Positions 1 to 12,080 of a stretch of 64,000 nucleotides of DNA are shown piece by piece; the first letter of the stretch is position 1, and every line of letters begins with the position of its first letter. This DNA comes from Sinonovacula constricta (Eukaryota > Mollusca > Bivalvia > Cardiida > Solecurtidae): assembly GCA_007844125.1 (NCBI GenBank), contig CM017563.1:35715921-35779920 (forward strand), read 5' to 3'. Made by a program: the position numbers and the translations under genes. Below the pieces are notes generated by a model, which was not told the DNA's origin, searched no databases, and saw only the letters and a list, made by a program, of their open reading frames with translations.

Positions 1-2014
1 TGTTACAGTTGTATGTTGAATAGGGCCAGAAATAAAACCGATATGACTGAGTTCCCGACTCGCTGAAAGTCTCCCTCGTGTAAGCGTTTTCTCTATTGTG
101 CCTCGATATTTCTGCTACTGCTCATCGATTTACTGGAACATCCCGATCTTCTCTAAAGCAATCAATAGAAATAGATAATTAAGCGGTAAAATCACGGTGA
201 AATGAAATCAAAGGGCTGTAATGCACTGAAGCTAACAACACAGGCATTTTATGTTCCTGTTTTGTGTTTGGGATTCCCTGAAGTCTGAAATTGTTGTTAA
301 AGGTAATTTATCTAAAAAAAACATTTTGCTAAAACACGTTGCATACCTGTCCATAGCAGTTTTAAATGGTATCGGGTTCAAATAAACTAATGGACTAGGC
401 AGCAGTCGATATATAAAAAAAGCTGCTGACTTGCTTGCCAGTAAACAGTGGAAAAGAGACACAAATGTAGTTGAAGCAAAAGTAACTCTTGATATTGTTG
501 AGTTCGAACAAAGAATCTCTTTTAAAGCAGCCACTGTCTCAAATAATGGATCATTTAATATAAGCATATGTTCAATTGCTTTTGTTTTTGTCTCCTGTGC
601 CATGTATTTCTTCGTTTAGGTTGTTTAAACATGTAACGTTCCAACAGGGTCGGTGAAGCCTGCTTGCATAAACCGGCTTATCCAATCAGTATAAGTCCAA
701 ACCATGTGTTGAATAGTTCAAAAGAACACATGCGTTTGTGTGTGTGTTTGTGATACTGTTTGTGAGCATTTAAGGTAGGCATGATCTATTGTCGGAATAA
801 CAATACAGGGAGAGATAAGGAATAAATCGCGGAACGGGCCATTGTTTTACGAAGGTTATTTTGGGGTCAATTGATGTTTTAAATACTTAGGTAAACATAA
901 GTACCTTTGACATACTGAACTATCCGTCACGTTATTTTGGGATTTTGTCCAGTAGCTGCCTTGCAATCGAATAACAATCGGTTTAGGTTAGAGTTTAAAG
1001 AAAATGTAACGGGAATAATGTTTTAACAAAGGAAATTACTTCTAACACAGTTACAATATTCAATCAAGCCCCATGTGTCTGTCAGTAAAAGAAATGACGT
1101 GTTTGGTCTTAATCCGATGCAGTTTGTGGAAATACAGACAAGAAATAAGATCACCAAACTTGCATGTTGGGGTAGTTTCCGAGCAACATAGAGTATTGTT
1201 TTTCAAGCCCTTTCGTTACATCTATATGAAAATATAGCAAGTAAGGAATTCCACAGTGCAGTATAGAGGGAGGTTTAAATGATAATTAAGAGTAAAAACT
1301 AGAATTTCAAAAGAAAACGAATTTTCGTCACAAGCAAGACAGTATATTATTGCACATGGCTCACTCAATCGTTGTTGTCAAATTTTGAGTTGCAAGATGA
1401 AAAAGGTATACCATTACAAAAGGTTCACGGCTTAGCAATATCAGTTAGTGGCTAGTTCTGCAAAATGTAAGTGTTTTGTAAGTAAGATCCTGATAATTAA
1501 AAAAACAATTCAACGAAGGTTTGACAATATATTCGAGATAAAAACAAATTGTTGCAATGCTCATAGGACTTTGTCATATATTGTTATTCATGATCACAAC
1601 AATGTAACTTGTACAGTGTGGCGGTCGTAAAAAATCTCCCCGTGTATGTAATCTATGTTGCCATTTAGTTCATCCTAGAAGGATTGTTACGTGTATTTCC
1701 TTTGATAGACATTGGACTTTGGTTCCTCAATTCCATCTTCACATGAACTTAATGCTCCAAACATATATTCTTCTCATTTTGTGTTATTTCTTCGATTCGA
1801 AAAGTTAATTTTACCTAAAATGAAACATTTTTTGTTTAGTTTTTCTAATCGAAATAATACCCCTTTCTTTTCTAAACCCTGTGGACGTTATTTTTCAATG
1901 ACGTCACTGCTTTCGTCATAACTTATCAAAGAAAATATCTGCGCTTGAACATTTTGTATACATCAGTTTTCTTTTCGTTGCTTGCATTTGAGAAACCCAC
2001 AAGGAAGTAATGTA
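1..2014. other. Gene-poor stretch, no supported gene
   Basis: AT-rich sequence with no recognisable gene. Two overlapping open frames on opposite strands at 232-619 (up to 123 codons) have no similarity I know and no clear splice context. One copy of a dispersed motif (TGCTCATAGGACTTTGTCAT, about 1557-1576) belongs to the repeat family seen again at 2181 and 2231. Confidence 0.5.
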
Positions 2015-2272
2015 AAACCGGTTTAAGCACCCCAGTCGGCCCATATTGCCGACTGACCGTTCCAATGCGTTAACTGTCGGGTTTGCTCTTTAAGTTAAAT
2101 TTAGTCATAAATCTGTTCTGACTTTTCATTTGGCTTTCATGAGACATACCTTTGTCCTGTGCCTTTTCAGAGTTTTTATATGTTGCAATGCTCATAGGAC
2201 TTTGTCATATATTCTAATTTAAGAGTGGTATATGTTGCAATGCTCATAGGACTTTGTCATATATTCTAATTA
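2015..2272 (+). repeat. Dispersed repeat R4 with a doubled 3' end
   Basis: A copy of a dispersed element that begins with a GTTTAAGCACCCC-like block, then GTTCCAATGCGTTAACTGTC and GGGTTTGCTCTTTAAG. It ends with two tandem copies of a 50-bp unit containing TGCTCATAGGACTTTGTCAT (2181-2217 and 2231-2267). Related blocks occur at 7345-7450, 12500-12610 and, reversed, 32795-32835. No coding capacity and no terminal structure were recognised, so its class is unknown. Confidence 0.6.
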
Positions 2273-2378
2273 AAGGGATAAAAATGCTTTATATAAATGG
2301 TCAAAAGTCGTTTTCTTACTAGGGTGCATATGGAAATATTTTAGAGATACTCTATTTGCAATATAGTATCCTATGTAT

Positions 2379-2736
2379 TTATGTATGAAGTATGTATGTG
2401 TGTATCTGTGTATGTATGTATGCATGTATGTATGTATGTATGTGTTTATGTGTGTATGTGCATGTATGTATGTATGTATGTATGTATGTATGTATGTATG
2501 TATGTATGTACGCACGCACGCACGCACGTACATGTGTATATGTGTATAAACCTCTATAAACACCGCGTGCGTGCGTGCGTGCGTGCGTGCGTGTGTGTGT
2601 GTGTGTGTGTGTGTGTATGTATGAGTGTGTATGTCTGTATGTCTGTTTGTGTGTATGTATGTATATATGTATGTATGTATGTATGTATGTACGCACGCAC
2701 GCACGCACGTACATGTGTATATGTGTATAAACCTCT
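2379..2736. repeat. Compound (TATG)n/(ACGC)n microsatellite, duplicated block
   Basis: Purine-pyrimidine alternating microsatellite of TATG, TGTG, ACGC and GCGT runs. A block of TATG units, four to five ACGC units and a shared tail (TACATGTGTATATGTGTATA, then AACCTCT) occurs twice, near 2480-2555 and 2670-2733, so the locus grew by a segmental duplication of about 190 bp as well as slippage. Long open frames across it on both strands only reflect the 4-bp repeat. Confidence 0.9.
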
Positions 2737-5700
2737 TTGTTCTTTAAGTTTCAGTCAAACAAATCCTTATTTATATGTTTCATACGTTTTGAACTATCTG
2801 TAAATTTAGAGAGACCAATTAGATTACTTCTATTTATGTAATGCGTGGTAAATCGAAACCAGACGTTGGGATCGATGTGGATTGTGCGCTGTCTGATACT
2901 TGCAACATATCATTGTAGCTCCGAACATGAAAGGATGAAAGGTTTGTCAAACTGGTATAGCTTCCTTCTGTTACTCAGACATTCACTGCCAAGTTTTAGA
3001 ATGTTGTGAGATGTGTTTTTCACTTGTCCTCTGAGAGCATTCTTCAGTGAACAGTCGTTTCTCTGATGTTTTTTATACCTCAGCTTGAAAGGCAAACTGT
3101 TAAGTGTTTATGGGAGCAAACTGCAGACAGGTTGCTGCTTATTGAGTTTCCATGTTTATTTTGTGCTTATAAAATTACTTATAGAATATTTGTGTTTTTC
3201 AAAGTTATTGCAAAGCGTAAGAAATGCTTTTGGCAAGTGTTTTGTCAAAAAGTAATTAGATATATTCTAATAAGCATTTGTGTTGGCGAAGCTCATATGA
3301 ACTATTAGAAAGGACGAAAAGTCACAACTATATACCATTTGTCATATCGGTATGTATCAGATAACCCACCGCGCGAGCGTGAGGTAACACTAATGCGTTA
3401 TTTTGTTAACACACTAGTTAGCTATCGTTGTGTGATGTCATTAAGTATGCGTAGTGTATATGCCATTTGCTTATCACTTTGTTGTGACTGTTTATGCATT
3501 TTGTTGGACATTTCATGATAGTTAATAAAAATTAACATTTTAGTCATGTAATAAACGAATTTGTTCCCCTTTTTTATGGAAAATGGTCGAGTAAAGAGTG
3601 GAAGTATTTTTTGTGAGATTCACCCAAACCGTATTGCACGTGTCAAGGCCGACTGTTCATACTATAAAAAGATGATGCAGTGTAAACAACAAGCAGTTAT
3701 AAGTTATAAAAACAAATAGGTTATAAGTGTACATTGATGACTGACATAAATGGGCCAATTCTAAAAGTAAGAAAAGAACGTCGTTTCTGTGAGATTTGCA
3801 CTATCGGCGGTGTTCGCCCTTTGTCACTAGGACATTGATGTTTGCGCTTGATTTGTGTGAATTATTTTTTGTTTGTTTATGTGTGTGTGCTCGGCTGACA
3901 ATCTTTCATATGACTTGTATTAGGCATTGAGTGCAAAAGTATGCTGAATTAGAAACGGTACAACATGACAAAGTGGATCAGGTTATTTCCGTACCCTAGT
4001 ACGGGAGGCCCTGGTTCAAATTTCTGTCGACGACTTATCGGATCTGGAAATGCCGGCTCCAGGTTCAAAAGACAGCGGGTTTGATCTCGGATCGCAACAT
4101 AACAAAGTCGTTAAAATGGTAGTCTTATAGCTCTCTTGATAACGCACAAACACATATAAGGGTGGTTCCACAACTGGTTGGCCCGGTGTCAGGTTGATGT
4201 GTCTGGGTGTGGAATTATACTAGGTGTTCATATCGTAGTATTAACAGTGAAGATAGCACTATATCTGCTTCAAGTGAACACGTTCTCCAGACAACTGAAT
4301 GGTTAGTGGTGGAACCAGAAATCTAACAAACAAAACAAAGGCATAAACAGACAAATAATTTTCTGGGTTTAATTGCCGTTTTATATGAAAGTACTGCCAA
4401 AGCACGCAAGTTACTCACTGAGTTTGCAGTTAAAGGGCTGTATGACCTGGGAAGATAAGTGCGCACTTATGCCTGTGTCTGTCATATGACAATATGATAC
4501 ATTTTTGATGACACATTGAATTTGCATGTATACATTTGATGACATCACTTTATGGCCGTAAAAACATTGCTATACAATGAAGGTCGTTGGTGAAATTTTA
4601 AATTGGCTGTAGCAATTAAATATTGATGGAATCGCATGTGTCTTTTGTGGGTCTCTATATTTCAAACATGGCTAGAATAAACTAACCAAATAAAATTTCT
4701 GAATATTTTGACAGATACTACACAAGTTAACACATTATGTGTGTATGCAATTAAAACACAATTATCACCGAAATAAGAGATTTATATGTAGTTCCTAGAT
4801 ACGTTCCTGGGCGTTATACATAAATCGAGTTTGTTATGAATATTTGATTACACCGTACTCGTTTATCTTGTCGTTTGTGTTATTTATAATGCGCACAAAA
4901 TGTATTGGCAAAGTAACAGGGATGCTGCTGCAAGCAAGTGCTGGATTTTATTACTTTCACTCTAAGGTGGGTTAAATACATGGGTTATCTTATATCTTTG
5001 TTTTATGATTAAAAATAAAAATGTCAATTTCAATAAATTCTAAATGGACAAACGTACAAGCAGTACTGGCGACATTGGGATTTGTGGGTAGTCAGACTCA
5101 TATCTGGGTCTTTTTTAAGTTATGCACAATTGCAAGGGATGTAAACCTTTGTAGTAATACTTCTGAATATATTCGGTTCTTTTCTAATGAATAACAGGTA
5201 CAATGCGGACATGTGAGGAACTTAACGCAAAAATATGAACGACTAAAATCCTGACGTGTCTAAGCTTGATCATTTTAAACCTTTTCAACTTGATTGGTTT
5301 TGTAATAAGATTTTATAACATAGAAACTACGGAAATAAAACATATCATTCCTATCCCGGATTAGGCATCGACTTTCTCAGTGTTTTAGTACTTTTAGATT
5401 TTCGAACGGGGGTTACGCATGTGCGTTAAGTGGGCAATGTCAGAAATGCATCTGGTCGTTTTTTGTTCACAAAACAAATGTTCCATATTAGTGATATTAA
5501 ATGATATCAACATTTTAATATATTAAAGACTTGTTCTCGATATTAAAATATGCTAAAGCATCCAAGAAAAGATTACCATCATTGTATTTTACTAAACGCA
5601 CACAGGACGACAAAGTAATACTTGCATATAAAATATATATGAATTAAATGATAAATTTAATAATATTGTATACTTTTTACTAACGGATAACTTTAGATAT

Positions 5701-7340
5701 ATTGGTTTATTTAAAACATGATAAAATTATCACTGACTTCAAAATATTCAAGACAATGTGTTGATGTCTGTTCTTATCTACAATACCTTTCCATCCCCAC
5801 GTACATGAATTGATGCATTGGAGAATGAATATGCAGGTCTGGCCATACTCGTTTGGATCTACGTATATAAATATGTATCCATTGTTTGTCTTGCATTGGC
5901 AGTTGTTGTTTTTTTTTCATCGGAATCTCAGAACAAAGGTCAAGGTCGTTCCAATAACTTTGTCGTAAATCACGTTTTGACACACAGCTTTATCGCTGGT
6001 CATGAATCTGTTTCATCATATGGGACGGGGTCTCCATCGGCGTATCTCTTTTGTACACCACTTTACCCTTCATCAATGCATTAATCTTACCAATCTCGTG
6101 GAGGGATATTCGCCTATTAAATGTTATTTTACAGATTAATTATCTTTCTCTTAAGCAGACGCGCGTGTTTACAGGTTTGGAACGTAACTGCCATGGGGAA
6201 ATATTCGTGTTCCCTTGTAAGCTGTCGAAACCCTGACTTCAGAAATTAATTAGAAGGATCTAGCAATGGCGTCTGTAAATCGTCAAGGTATTTCACATAA
6301 TTGTAGAGTAAAGTTATGCTTTGAAGTCCGCTTAAGTGAAAGTATGTGATACCCTGCATTATATTTAAATTGTATATTATATTCAATATCTTAAAGTAGA
6401 GCTACTTCAAATAACAGATAATTATTTTATTAATCTTCGTTTATTAATTAGCAATTACTTTCACATTTACCAAACATAAAATTTCACCTTTCGCTGTTAT
6501 TTTTAATCGTATAAATACCAATTAAGCACGCCTACAATAAGATGTAAAGAAGATGTTTATTATTCATACAATATGACTTCAAAATGTTGCAGAAGTTGAT
6601 GTTTTTGTTTCCTTTTGAGTATGTTTTTGGAGAGTGGGTATGGGGGTTTACGTCCAGCAATCAATCCTTCATGCAGCCTGAACTGTCATTTACATAAAGC
6701 TTTTAAATTGCTGCTATTATTTATAGCATTAATACTTGTCATTAGACAGTGCTATTATAACTACATTTCAGCAGAGTGACAAGTCTTAAAAAAATGACAT
6801 GCCTAAAGATGTGTGTATGTTTTTTGTTGTTGTTGTTTGTTGTTTGTTTTGTTTTTGTTTTTTTTGTGGGTGGGGGGGGGGGTGAATCAACACCGAGACA
6901 TGGGACCAACCCTCTACCTTTGATACCAGGGCATTTTGTCCGGATCTAAACGAACATGTTGTATTATGCTACTAACTGTATAGTTTACACTTGTGGTGAT
7001 GTCGTTATACCCTTAAGTTATCGGTTACATTTGTCACGTCTAAGCAGAGGAAAAGTATCGATTGTACTTGAGGAAGGTTGGAATCTCTACTTAGCGGGGA
7101 TCGATACTGATAGATCAGTCCAATTGTGTATATGTTGTGTACAAGTTCCGGGTGAGATGATCCTAATCAGGTCAGGCCCCATGCACTGATTAACAACCAG
7201 AACAACCAGAACAAATTAATAATTATAATAAAGATTGTTTATTATTGTTTTTATATCAAAAATCTTGTTCTAAATGTCTTTTTCTTGAATATTGAACAAG
7301 ACTTTGCACAGTTTTAACAATACATTTATACTGACGAGAA
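2737..7340. other. Unassigned, no supported gene
   Basis: Mostly AT-rich single-copy-looking sequence. A - strand frame at 2910-3095 (61 codons) looks somewhat protein-like but has no recognised family. A tRNA-derived-repeat-like B box (GGCCCTGGTTCAAAT) lies near 4009. A T/G-rich simple-sequence run ends in eleven G at about 6871. A candidate - strand terminal exon at 6003-6115 is listed separately. Confidence 0.4.
6003..6115 (-). CDS. Candidate terminal exon of unknown secreted-protein gene
   Basis: On the - strand, after a TTTAATAG acceptor-like site, a frame reads RRISLHEIGKINALMKGKVV and continues through a basic, methionine-rich stretch to a TAA near 6003. The composition looks coding, but the pyrimidine tract is weak and no family is recognised. 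It could be the 3' end of the gene whose signal-peptide exon lies at 8639-8719, because strand and order agree; that link is inference only. Confidence 0.2.
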
Positions 7341-7344
7341 ATAT

Positions 7345-7450
7345 ATCAGTTTAAACACCCCAAGCGGCAACTTGGACGACTGAACGTTCCAAGGCAGTAA
7401 CTGTTGGGTTTACTCTCTTTTATTATTGTCTAGTCACAGTTTCTTATAAC
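7345..7450 (+). repeat. Dispersed repeat R4, second copy
   Basis: Matches the 5' half of the element at 2015-2272: GTTTAAACACCCC-like block, ACGTTCCAAGGCAGTAACTG and GGGTTTACTCT in the same order and spacing. Diverged and truncated. Confidence 0.5.
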
Positions 7451-7596
7451 TTTTGACTAGCGTATGAATGTCGTTTTCCTATGGGGAAATTTAAATGTAT
7501 AACACTGCAGGAACTTGCCTTTTTTATAAAATAACCACACAATCCATAATTAGGTATGGCAACTTAATAGCACTATAATAATATAATCCATAAAAT

Positions 7597-7990
7597 GGGC
7601 TTTAATAAATTATGGGAACACTGCACGCGCATTACATATTTCAGAAGGAACATGGGTACGCAATTACACAATAACGACATACTTCATAAGAAATTATGGA
7701 ATCATAATTACACAAGACCCACATATTTCTTAAGAAATTATGGGGCCGTAATTACACAAGAACCACATATTGCATAAGAAATTATGGGGCCATAATTACA
7801 CAAAAACCACATATTGCATAAGCAATTATGGGGCCATGATTACACAAGAACCACATTAATTTAAAGGAAATAATGGAAACATAATTGCCCTAGAACCATA
7901 TGATCAATAATAATGTAGGACAACATATTTGCTTTAGAAACATGTTATTATTTAGAAAGCAATGGAGCATAGCTGTACAAGAACCGCATT
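7597..7990. repeat. 44-bp tandem array
   Basis: Tandem units of about 44 bp built on AAATTATGGGGCCATAATTA and CACAAGAACCACATATTGCA. Three central copies (about 7688-7850) are near-identical and the flanking ones are decayed. Each unit carries the small palindrome TAATTATGGCCCCATAATTT-like, so the array could form repeated hairpins. No gene is associated. Confidence 0.8.
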
Positions 7991-8165
7991 ATCTATAAGA
8001 AAGTCTGGAAAGCATATAATTCCCAAAAAGCAATGTCCTATACTCATACGTTTGTATGTCTGTAAAGGACTTTGCAGAAAGAATGGTACTAGAAAGTACT
8101 TTCGTCCCATATGCATGTAACTCTTAACCTGACATGTGCATATCGCCCAACTAATCAGTGAGAGC

Positions 8166-8657
8166 AAAAAGTTTATTACAACCAAATAAATCTGTATCAG
8201 ACAGGTGTCTATGTTCTACTTTACCAGTGAATCCAATAAATTTATTGCAACCAAACAATTCTGTTTTAAACAGGTATACATGTGCTACTTAACCAGCGAA
8301 ACCAAAAGGTTTATTGCAACCAAATTATTCAACACCAGACATATACCTATTTTGATACTTACCAGCGAGTCCAAAAGGTTTATTGCAACCAAATAATTCT
8401 TAACCAGGGAGGTATCCGTGTTCAACTTAACAAGCGAATACAAAAGGTTTATTGCAACCAAATAATTCTTAACCAGAAAGGTATCCGTGTTCTAATTAAC
8501 CAGTGAATCCAAAAGGTTTATTGCAACTAAATAATTCTAAACCAGAGAGGCATCCGTGTTCTACTTAACAAGCGAAACCAAAAGGTTTATTGCAACTAAA
8601 TCAGTCTACACCTGGCATGTACACATTTTGCTACTTACCAGCGAATCCAAACTCCAA
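8166..8657 (-). repeat. 70-bp array containing a splice donor
   Basis: Seven tandem units of 68-70 bp, each with a CTTACCAGCGAATCCAAA-like block followed by AGGTTTATTGCAACCAAA. The last unit runs directly into the exon at 8639-8719: its CTTAC|CAGCGAATCC block is the exon's 3' end plus the splice donor (GTAAG on the - strand). One upstream copy (8358-8362) keeps an intact CTG|GTAAGTAT donor; most others have GTTAAG or are degraded. The array therefore consists of copies of an exon-intron junction. Confidence 0.85.
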
Positions 8658-8719
8658 CAGCTGTGGAAGAGAAGAACGACAGCGCAGATCGTGAGCACCA
8701 TCTTGTTGTATAAATCCAT
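8639..8719 (-). CDS. Signal-peptide first coding exon, gene unknown
   Basis: The - strand reads MDLYNKMVLTICAVVLLFHS followed by CWSLDSL (27 codons) and then a strong CTG|GTAAGTAG donor in phase 0. The hydrophobic core after a short basic N-terminus is a typical signal peptide or signal anchor. Translation could begin at 8719 or at the second Met (8701); the latter gives a more standard signal peptide. An acceptor-like TTCTGTCAG about 35 bp upstream suggests a spliced 5' UTR, perhaps starting in the promoter-like region near 9780-9960. I could not place the downstream exons or a family. Confidence 0.5.
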
Positions 8720-10870
8720 CACATATGATCCCTCTGACAGAATCCAGTGAGGACTGAATCCACACCGACTAGGTTAACATTGACAACAGTAGTCCATGTA
8801 CCGTTCGACTGTCCTTGCATAGGTGCCAGTAACCGTTCAAATATAGCACATTAGGCAGAAGAACTATCTAGAGACAATTTAATGTCAAACTATAACTTAT
8901 CAGCCGTGATACAACCGATTTAGTTCTTCCATGGATGATAATAACAATGTCCAATGTTACTTATGCAAATGGACATCTGGTTGCCAAAGAAAGTTAAAAA
9001 CCATTACCCAGCCTATCTTTCTCATGTTCACAGTATATTGTCTACAACAAACATGTCATGAATCAAATATGTTAAGCCATTGAACGATGAAAATGTATTC
9101 GTTTGAAGGTATTATTGATGATGATACTGATATAAAACAAGCGATAACTTCATAAATAATTCATCACTGCCTATTTGCAAACAGTATCAATTAAAACAAT
9201 CACCAATTTACTTGTAGCCAAATGCATTCCAGTGATTCAAACTTCCAATTCGCCCAGTACAGGTTTAGATAACAATTCACAGTGTAACCGTGCATGAACA
9301 GTTCCATTTAAGTTCTTTACTCTTCTTTCGTCCCTCGTATTTCCCTAGCGGTCTCGGAAACATAGCCTACAACGTATTACCTTGCTGGAGACAGCCTGCC
9401 TCCGACTGGGAAACGAGACGAGAATCCCCACGATTCAACCAAACAAACTTCTGCTGGCAAGAAATTACATTCACGCCAATTTTACGACGGCGGTAATTCC
9501 AAACCGCAGCTTGCAAGAGCAGCTATGTTAACACAAAGAGCACGACTTCTTCTAGACCCACTCGAGACTACCAAAGTGTTTATTTCCTACCTCGCTTCCT
9601 TTCTTCTATTTGCTTAATATTCTTTTAACCACAACGCGATCAAAATACGAAGAAATAGCAAATACTGAGGCAAAGCCCCGACATCCAAATGTATCCCTTA
9701 TTTTTCTCGCCTGTAATCCATGCGCCATACAAACATGTAACATCTAAAGCGTCGATTTTCCACTGATGTTAGTGTTTTAAGAAGCTAGTTGTATCGATGC
9801 CGAAGCTCGTCTATCGGCCAGCAAGCGGCAGCAGTCGGTTCGTCGTTGCCTGCCGACTGACTGATAGGACTGTCACTGAACGGTGTTTCGCCGGCCTGTA
9901 TAGTGTATATACTAGTTGCCTCCATAGTGACTGGAGCCTTCCCTACACGGGAGTGTTGAGTAGAAACCATGTATTATGTAAACACAGCAATCCAGATGAC
10001 TCGCTGGTCTTGTCTCCGAGCATGCGTCATATTTTTTTTCGTGTTCATGTATATGTGTCATCGATTGAATCTTTTTTTTACTTACAACCCGAGTCAGGTG
10101 AAAGAGGTCATCTTTAAACTGTGTAAATGTGTTGACGCGTTCTTGTTATGACACATTTGGAAACACATTCTGTAACGGAAGAAAAATCCTAACACCGAAA
10201 TATGATAAGATTGGCGGCAGATGTAAATAATGAACCACTACAATGAAAATGACTATGATTACTCATTGCACAAACAAGTGTACTCAAAGAACGCAGGTGC
10301 AGGACAAAATGCATACGCACCGCAGGGACAACAAATGTGTTATTCCCCATTTTCGAAATAAAAGAAGTCTTTCGTTATCTCCCTTGTGGTAAAGTATTTT
10401 CATACACTTTATAAGAAATATAATAAATTTTATTTTTAATTTTCTTATTTTTTAAAGTGCTCAGCCTTTTAATAAATTCTTATCTCAATCAATAGGATTC
10501 CATTTTATGCATATACTTTTGTCTTAAGTGTGTGTTTTTTCAAAAGTTTAAAAAATGGAAAAATCTTAAGTGATCTGCAGTAACAATTTAATAAAAACCT
10601 ACCCTCAAGGGAGGTAAGAATTCAGTTTTTGACAGTTAGAGTAAAGTCCCTTTACAAAAGAAACAGTGGAATAAAAGGGCAAACTTGTATTAAACCACAC
10701 AGCTAGATTGGATTGTATTTACATGACAATGAATTATCAAAATAAAATAACTGCTTCGTTCAAGTAAAGAACATGATGGATTCCATGGAGAATTGAAAAA
10801 GAAAATCGACATTAGTGTATGCCTCAGATACAGTTCTGCAATAAGTTAATTTGACCACTAGCATTAGACA
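8720..10870. other. Unassigned; possible upstream region of the 8639-8719 gene
   Basis: No supported coding exon. The stretch at 9780-9960 is more GC-rich than its surroundings and contains overlapping open frames on both strands (106 and 61 codons), as might a 5' UTR or promoter of a - strand gene. A GTTATCTCCCTT motif at about 10374, also present near 20260, is a short dispersed motif I associate with molluscan DNA. I see nothing else. Confidence 0.35.
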
Positions 10871-10881
10871 TGTGGACAACG

Positions 10882-10925
10882 ATCGGAACACCTCGGATAA
10901 TTAACGAATCATCTCTCGGACGTAT
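10882..10925 (-). promoter_or_regulatory. Dispersed ~45-bp promoter-like motif, copy 1
   Basis: Reads on the - strand CGAGAGATGATTCGTTAATT then ATCCGAGGTGTTCCGAT. Near-identical sequence occurs at the RNF7 5' flank (split by a transposon, 20523-20536 and 25295-25313) and at 58230-58268. A second GGAGCACCTCGG box follows within 25 bp here. That the motif marks a promoter is inferred from its place at RNF7. Confidence 0.45.
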
Positions 10926-11010
10926 GTAGGTAGTCGGAGCACCTCGGCCATTTCCTTAAATGGCCATTTCCTTAAATGGGACTACTTTTGTGACAGACGT
11001 CAAAACAAAT

Positions 11011-11097
11011 ATGGCAGTTCGGATGACGACAGCTCACTACAGTATGAAGCCTGTAAAACTTCAATTTTTGGCGGCTTCAAATTTAAATCATCCCTAG
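11011..11097 (+). CDS. Possible 28-codon small ORF in promoter-like region
   Basis: An ATG with A at -3 and G at +4 opens a 28-codon frame (MAVRMTTAHYSMKPVKLQFL...) ending in TAG at 11095-11097. It lies 130 bp from the dispersed promoter-like motif and about 110 bp before a good donor (TTCA|GTAAGTATT near 11205). It may be an upstream ORF or part of a non-coding first exon of a + strand gene whose other exons I cannot find. Confidence 0.2.
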   Translation: MAVRMTTAHYSMKPVKLQFLAASNLNHP

Positions 11098-11230
11098 CGC
11101 AGCAGACACGCAGCTGTCAAACGACGCCATTGTTCGATTTTGTGCGAACTACATTTTAGGCATATTCTTCTTCCGACTTCCGGCGAACAAAACGATTTTG
11201 TTTCAGTAAGTATTATTGCACCAGATACAT

Positions 11231-11277
11231 CCGAGGGATGATTGTCCCGAGGACGGAATTACCCGAAGAGTTCCGAT
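11231..11277 (+). promoter_or_regulatory. Dispersed promoter-like motif, diverged copy
   Basis: Contains CCGAGGGATGATT, then GGAATTACCCGAAGAGTTCC and GATT, in the same order as the motif at 10882-10925 but with about 10 extra bases between the halves. Two copies within 350 bp flank the small ORF at 11011. Confidence 0.35.
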
Positions 11278-11279
11278 TA

Positions 11280-12080
11280 GTGTGGAAAAGCTTTATATTT
11301 CGGACATTCGATGGTTTTGTAGCTTATAAGGAAGCTATACATATTATTTGTTTTCATCTAGATCTATGAAAAAAAAACAGTTTTATGTGTGTAATTCTCG
11401 TAGGACCTTGTCATATTTTACAATATACAATTGAGAATTGCTTATAAAAAAACTTTAGAAAAACAAAACAATTATTTTAAACTATATTTTCGCATAAAAT
11501 CTTTGAAATATGTAATACATTGTTACCATTGTTTGAAAGACAGATTTACTATTCCAATGAGGTCTTTTAGATTAAGAGACACGTCTCAAAGTTTGTCTCA
11601 CTTGAAAGCAGTTAGATTGCTCTTGTCAAAAATAAAAAAGCTTATATCCTTTGAATATGTAAGTAACCAAACTCTGTTTAGTATGTTGGTATATCTATTG
11701 TCGTATGAGTTCTACTTTATGCCCATGTCAGGGCAATGTCAGTGGGTCAGTTTTAATTGCAATGTTTGTTATTTTTTGATATACGTGATATACATATACA
11801 ACTATAACTACATAAACATAAATGTGTACGTATAAATATGTGTGTACGTGTATGTGTATCTATTTATAACTGTATATGTATATCTAGGCAAGATAAGATA
11901 AGCTCAATCATTAGTACGTTTATACGTCTTACATGTGTCGCTTATGTATAAGTAATGCAATAACAAGAAAAGAAAAGTGACATAATATTAATTTACTTCG
12001 TTTTACTTTATCATTGATTCGTTATATCCATGCCTCATATACAAATTGAATCTACAAACTGTAGTTTTCAACTCGTCCTA
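11280..12080. other. AT-rich, no supported gene
   Basis: A 134-codon + strand frame (11431-11835) is AT-rich, starts without context and ends in a TATA-rich low-complexity stretch; I do not call it a gene. A fragment of the R4 motif (CTCGTAGGACCTTGTCATAT) lies at about 11397. Confidence 0.4.

Noticed and set aside
2270..2803. Overlapping 111-144-codon frames rich in Thr/His/Tyr or Val/Cys
   Set aside because: Artefacts of the (TATG)n/(ACGC)n microsatellite, open on both strands.
8166..8640. CRISPR-like regular repeats
   Set aside because: Units are contiguous degenerate tandem copies without unique spacers, in animal-type DNA with introns.
11431..11835. 134-codon + strand ORF
   Set aside because: AT-driven composition ending in low-complexity Tyr/Asn/Ile codons; no splice or family support.
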